Source: Phycisphaeraceae bacterium (lineage in GTDB: Bacteria > Planctomycetota > Phycisphaerae > Phycisphaerales > Phycisphaeraceae). Taken from it: 8,331 nt of DNA. Both the position numbers and the translations under genes were made by a program. The stretch lies in assembly GCA_016763955.1 (NCBI GenBank), contig JAESSU010000105.1:1-8331 (forward strand). Direction: 5' to 3'. Numbering within the stretch: the stretch's first letter is position 1; the number at the start of each line of letters is the position of its first letter. This document shows positions 6,803-8,331 of the stretch, piece by piece. The notes beneath the pieces are model-generated. The model was not told the origin of the DNA and did not search any database. It was given only the letters and a program-made list of their open reading frames with translations.

Positions 6803-8026
6803 TCACATTGACTCTTTACCAAGCAAACGCAAGACTTCATCTAGGTCCTTGTCACCGCGGCCTGAAAGGTTGATGACCAGTATCTGATGGGACTTCATTG
6901 TTGAAGCGAGTTCCAAGCCGTAGGCCATTGCATGGCTTGATTCCAAAGCAGGAATAATGCCTTCGTATTGGGTCACTTTTTGGAAAGCATCCAACGCTTG
7001 GGCATCCGTGACACTCACGTAATCTGCTCGGTGTGATGCAAACCAAAAAGCATGTTCAGGTCCAACGCCCGGATAGTCCAAGCCCGCTGAGATGCTATGG
7101 GCGATGGCTGTTTGGCCGTCATCATCTTGTAAGACCAAACTGCGTGAGCCATGTAAAACACCGGGGTGTCCCAGACTAATGGATGCTGCATGATCACCAG
7201 TTGCTGGGCCTCGGCCGCCTGCTTCTACGCCGGTGAGTTTGACGTTAGTGTCTTCTACAAAGGGGTAGAACATGCCTGCTGCGTTGGATCCTCCTCCGAC
7301 GCAGGCGATGATGTGATCAGGGAGTTTGCCGATTTGTTCGAGACATTGTGCGCGTGTTTCGATGCCAATGATGGCTTGGAAGTCACGGACGATCATGGGA
7401 AAGGGATGCGGGCCGACGACTGATCCGATGATGTAATGGGTGTCGTCACTGGTTTGCATCCAGTTTCGCATGGCTGCGTTGGTTGCATCTTTGAGCGTTT
7501 TGCTGCCGGACTCAACGGGGATGACGCGTGTGCCTAGGAGTTGCATTCGTTTGACGTTAGGCTGCTGACGACGGATGTCTTCGGAGCCCATAAACACATC
7601 ACATTCCAGTCCAAAGACAGCTGCTGCGGTGGCGGTTGCCACGCCGTGTTGTCCTGCACCGGTTTCAGCGATGATTCGTTTTTTGCCCATGCGCAGTGTC
7701 AGCAGGGCTTGTCCTAAAGCGTTGTTGATTTTGTGTGCACCGGTGTGTGCAAGGTCTTCACGTTTGAGATAAATTTGCGCACCACCTGCAAGTTTGGTTA
7801 AACGTGATGCCAGATACAAGGGGGTTTCCCGGCCGACATAATGCTTAAGCCAGCGATCAAGTTCCTGTTGGAAAGTGGGGTCTGCTTTGGCTTGTTTATA
7901 TGCCAAATCAAGTTGGGCGACCGCGTGTTTGAGTGTTTCGGGGATGAATACCCCGCCAAAATCGCCGAAGTATCCAAGTTCGTTAGGGACTTGGTTTTGG
8001 GCTGTGCTGTTTGTAGTTGGTGTCAT
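6803..8026 (-). CDS. trpB: tryptophan synthase beta chain (TrpB1 type)
   Basis: PLP enzyme that joins indole and L-serine to give L-tryptophan, normally as an alpha2-beta2 complex with TrpA in the cytosol. At 407 residues it is the usual length. The N-terminal [13 protein letters not shown] (21-33) is typical of TrpB1. The Schiff-base lysine is Lys99 in [28 protein letters not shown] carries the catalytic Glu121. GGGSN at 244-248 binds the PLP phosphate, [16 protein letters not shown] is at 310-325, and SGRGDKD is at 388-394. All key residues are present, so it should be active. trpA is not downstream, where the convergent secreted-protein gene ends, so the alpha chain must be elsewhere. The start is ATG 8026. 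No Shine-Dalgarno precedes it, and a candidate promoter lies so close that the mRNA could be nearly leaderless. Short repeats flank both ends. Confidence 0.97.
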   Translation of the reverse strand: MTPTTNSTAQNQVPNELGYFGDFGGVFIPETLKHAVAQLDLAYKQAKADPTFQQELDRWLKHYVGRETPLYLASRLTKLAGGAQIYLKREDLAHTGAHKINNALGQALLTLRMGKKRIIAETGAGQHGVATATAAAVFGLECDVFMGSEDIRRQQPNVKRMQLLGTRVIPVESGSKTLKDATNAAMRNWMQTSDDTHYIIGSVVGPHPFPMIVRDFQAIIGIETRAQCLEQIGKLPDHIIACVGGGSNAAGMFYPFVEDTNVKLTGVEAGGRGPATGDHAASISLGHPGVLHGSRSLVLQDDDGQTAIAHSISAGLDYPGVGPEHAFWFASHRADYVSVTDAQALDAFQKVTQYEGIIPALESSHAMAYGLELASTMKSHQILVINLSGRGDKDLDEVLRLLGKESM

Positions 8027-8037
8027 TGTTGGTTCAT

Positions 8038-8065
8038 TTTATGACGGATCAGAGTGTGATGCGAA
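8038..8065 (-). promoter_or_regulatory. candidate promoter for trpB
   Basis: On the minus strand TTCGCA (8065-8060) and CATAAA (8043-8038) are 16 nt apart, each matching the consensus at 4 of 6 positions. Transcription would begin only about 5 nt before the ATG at 8026. I see no Trp-rich leader peptide, T-box or attenuator upstream. Confidence 0.25.
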
Positions 8066-8075
8066 TTGTTTGAAT

Positions 8076-8093
8076 GGGGGGCGGGGTGTGGGG
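8076..8093 (+). other. G-rich tract upstream of trpB
   Basis: Three runs of 6, 4 and 4 G are separated by c and tgt. One run is missing for a canonical four-run quadruplex. It lies upstream of a minus-strand gene with the G-rich strand as template, the same arrangement as the larger G block before the aminotransferase. Confidence 0.35.
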
Positions 8094-8137
8094 TTACCAC
8101 GATGCTGCGAAGCCCCCGGAAATTAAAGGCAACTTTT

Positions 8138-8166
8138 ACCACGCAAAGCACAGAAGACACGGAAAT
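8138..8166 (+). repeat. short repeat copy 2, upstream of trpB (three 9-bp units)
   Basis: After TTTAC come three imperfect 9-bp direct units: CACGCAAAG (8140-8148), CACAGAAGA (8149-8157) and CACGGAAAT (8158-8166). The ACCACGCAAAGCAC core is identical to the minus-strand copy at 6761-6780, so the two form an inverted pair around trpB. The look is that of a dispersed intergenic repeat, not a coding sequence. Confidence 0.65.
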
Positions 8167-8219
8167 TCCAAAAAAATATTATTGAAGAATCAGTGCAATG
8201 CTTTTGCGACAATCTCTAA

Positions 8220-8331
8220 AGCAACACCCCAAAGGCTGGTTCGTTATTCTCAAAAGTTCTGAGAAATGGAAGAGTGGTTGAAATAGACTCCAAGAAAATT
8301 GTTCCTAGTGATATTTTAGTTCTAGATGAAG
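8220..8331 (+). pseudogene. P-type ATPase actuator-domain fragment, N-terminus missing, runs off the window
   Basis: The frame opened after the TAA at 8217-8219 reads KVLRNGRVVEIDSKK then IVPSDILVLDE up to the edge. This matches the start of the actuator (E1-E2 ATPase) domain of cation-transporting P-type ATPases, usually VxRDGxxxxI...xVPGDIxxLxxGD, with PSD in place of PGD. In an intact pump this lies after a cytosolic N-terminus and two membrane helices, well over 100 residues in. Here no start codon lies in frame before the motif, stops lie upstream, and only a repeat and the trpB promoter region fill the space. The neighbouring frame gives NAFATISKATPQRLV (8197-8241), which resembles the segment just before the motif, so a frameshift near 8242-8252 is possible. 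It is a truncated or decayed gene, or one broken by sequence error. The family call rests on about 25 residues. Confidence 0.55.

Noticed and set aside
8074..8262. Plus-strand frame of 62 codons upstream of the ATPase fragment
   Set aside because: Most of it translates the G-rich tract and the repeat. Only its last part (NAFATISKATPQ) may belong to the ATPase remnant, as noted there.

Overview
The window is a bacterial chromosomal segment of moderate GC with ordinary housekeeping genes and one large secreted protein. The type-A L31 protein, RF1, a TrpB1-type tryptophan synthase, weak or absent Shine-Dalgarno sites at several genes, and a secreted jelly-roll / TIM-barrel-like / NEW3-like protein all fit a Planctomycetota lineage, perhaps Phycisphaerae. 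That assignment comes from family resemblance only and is tentative.

Layout. Positions 1-266 hold no recognisable gene. 267-1103 (+) encodes a class I SAM-dependent methyltransferase whose start is fixed by a good AGGAG. It converges on a class IV PLP aminotransferase (1182-2069, -). A 230-nt divergent region follows, with a strong plus-strand promoter, a weaker minus-strand promoter overlapping it, and a G-quadruplex-type block. It separates the aminotransferase from rpmE (2300-2515, +), which ends at a textbook intrinsic terminator. A GC-rich spacer leads to prfA (2716-3798, +).

A secreted, probably carbohydrate-related protein occupies 3956-6756 (+). It is split in two by a one-base frameshift near 4489 inside its N-terminal jelly-roll domain, and its barrel seems to have lost the usual catalytic Glu. 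It converges on trpB (6803-8026, -), which has no trpA beside it. Both ends of trpB carry a short repeat (ACCACGCAAAGCAC core, 9-bp period) in opposite orientations. The right edge (8220-8331, +) carries what looks like a P-type ATPase actuator-domain fragment without its N-terminus.

How the genes work together: L31 and RF1 both serve translation and are a commonly linked pair, but here a terminator lies between them. TrpB and the class IV aminotransferase are amino-acid metabolism enzymes in separate transcription units. Nothing links the methyltransferase or the secreted protein functionally to their neighbours. I found no RNA gene, CRISPR array, transposase or clear novel multi-gene system. 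The points most worth a second look are the ATPase remnant, the Glu-to-Ser change in the aminotransferase PLP site, the frameshifted pseudo-glycosidase, the inverted repeats around trpB and the G-rich divergent promoter.
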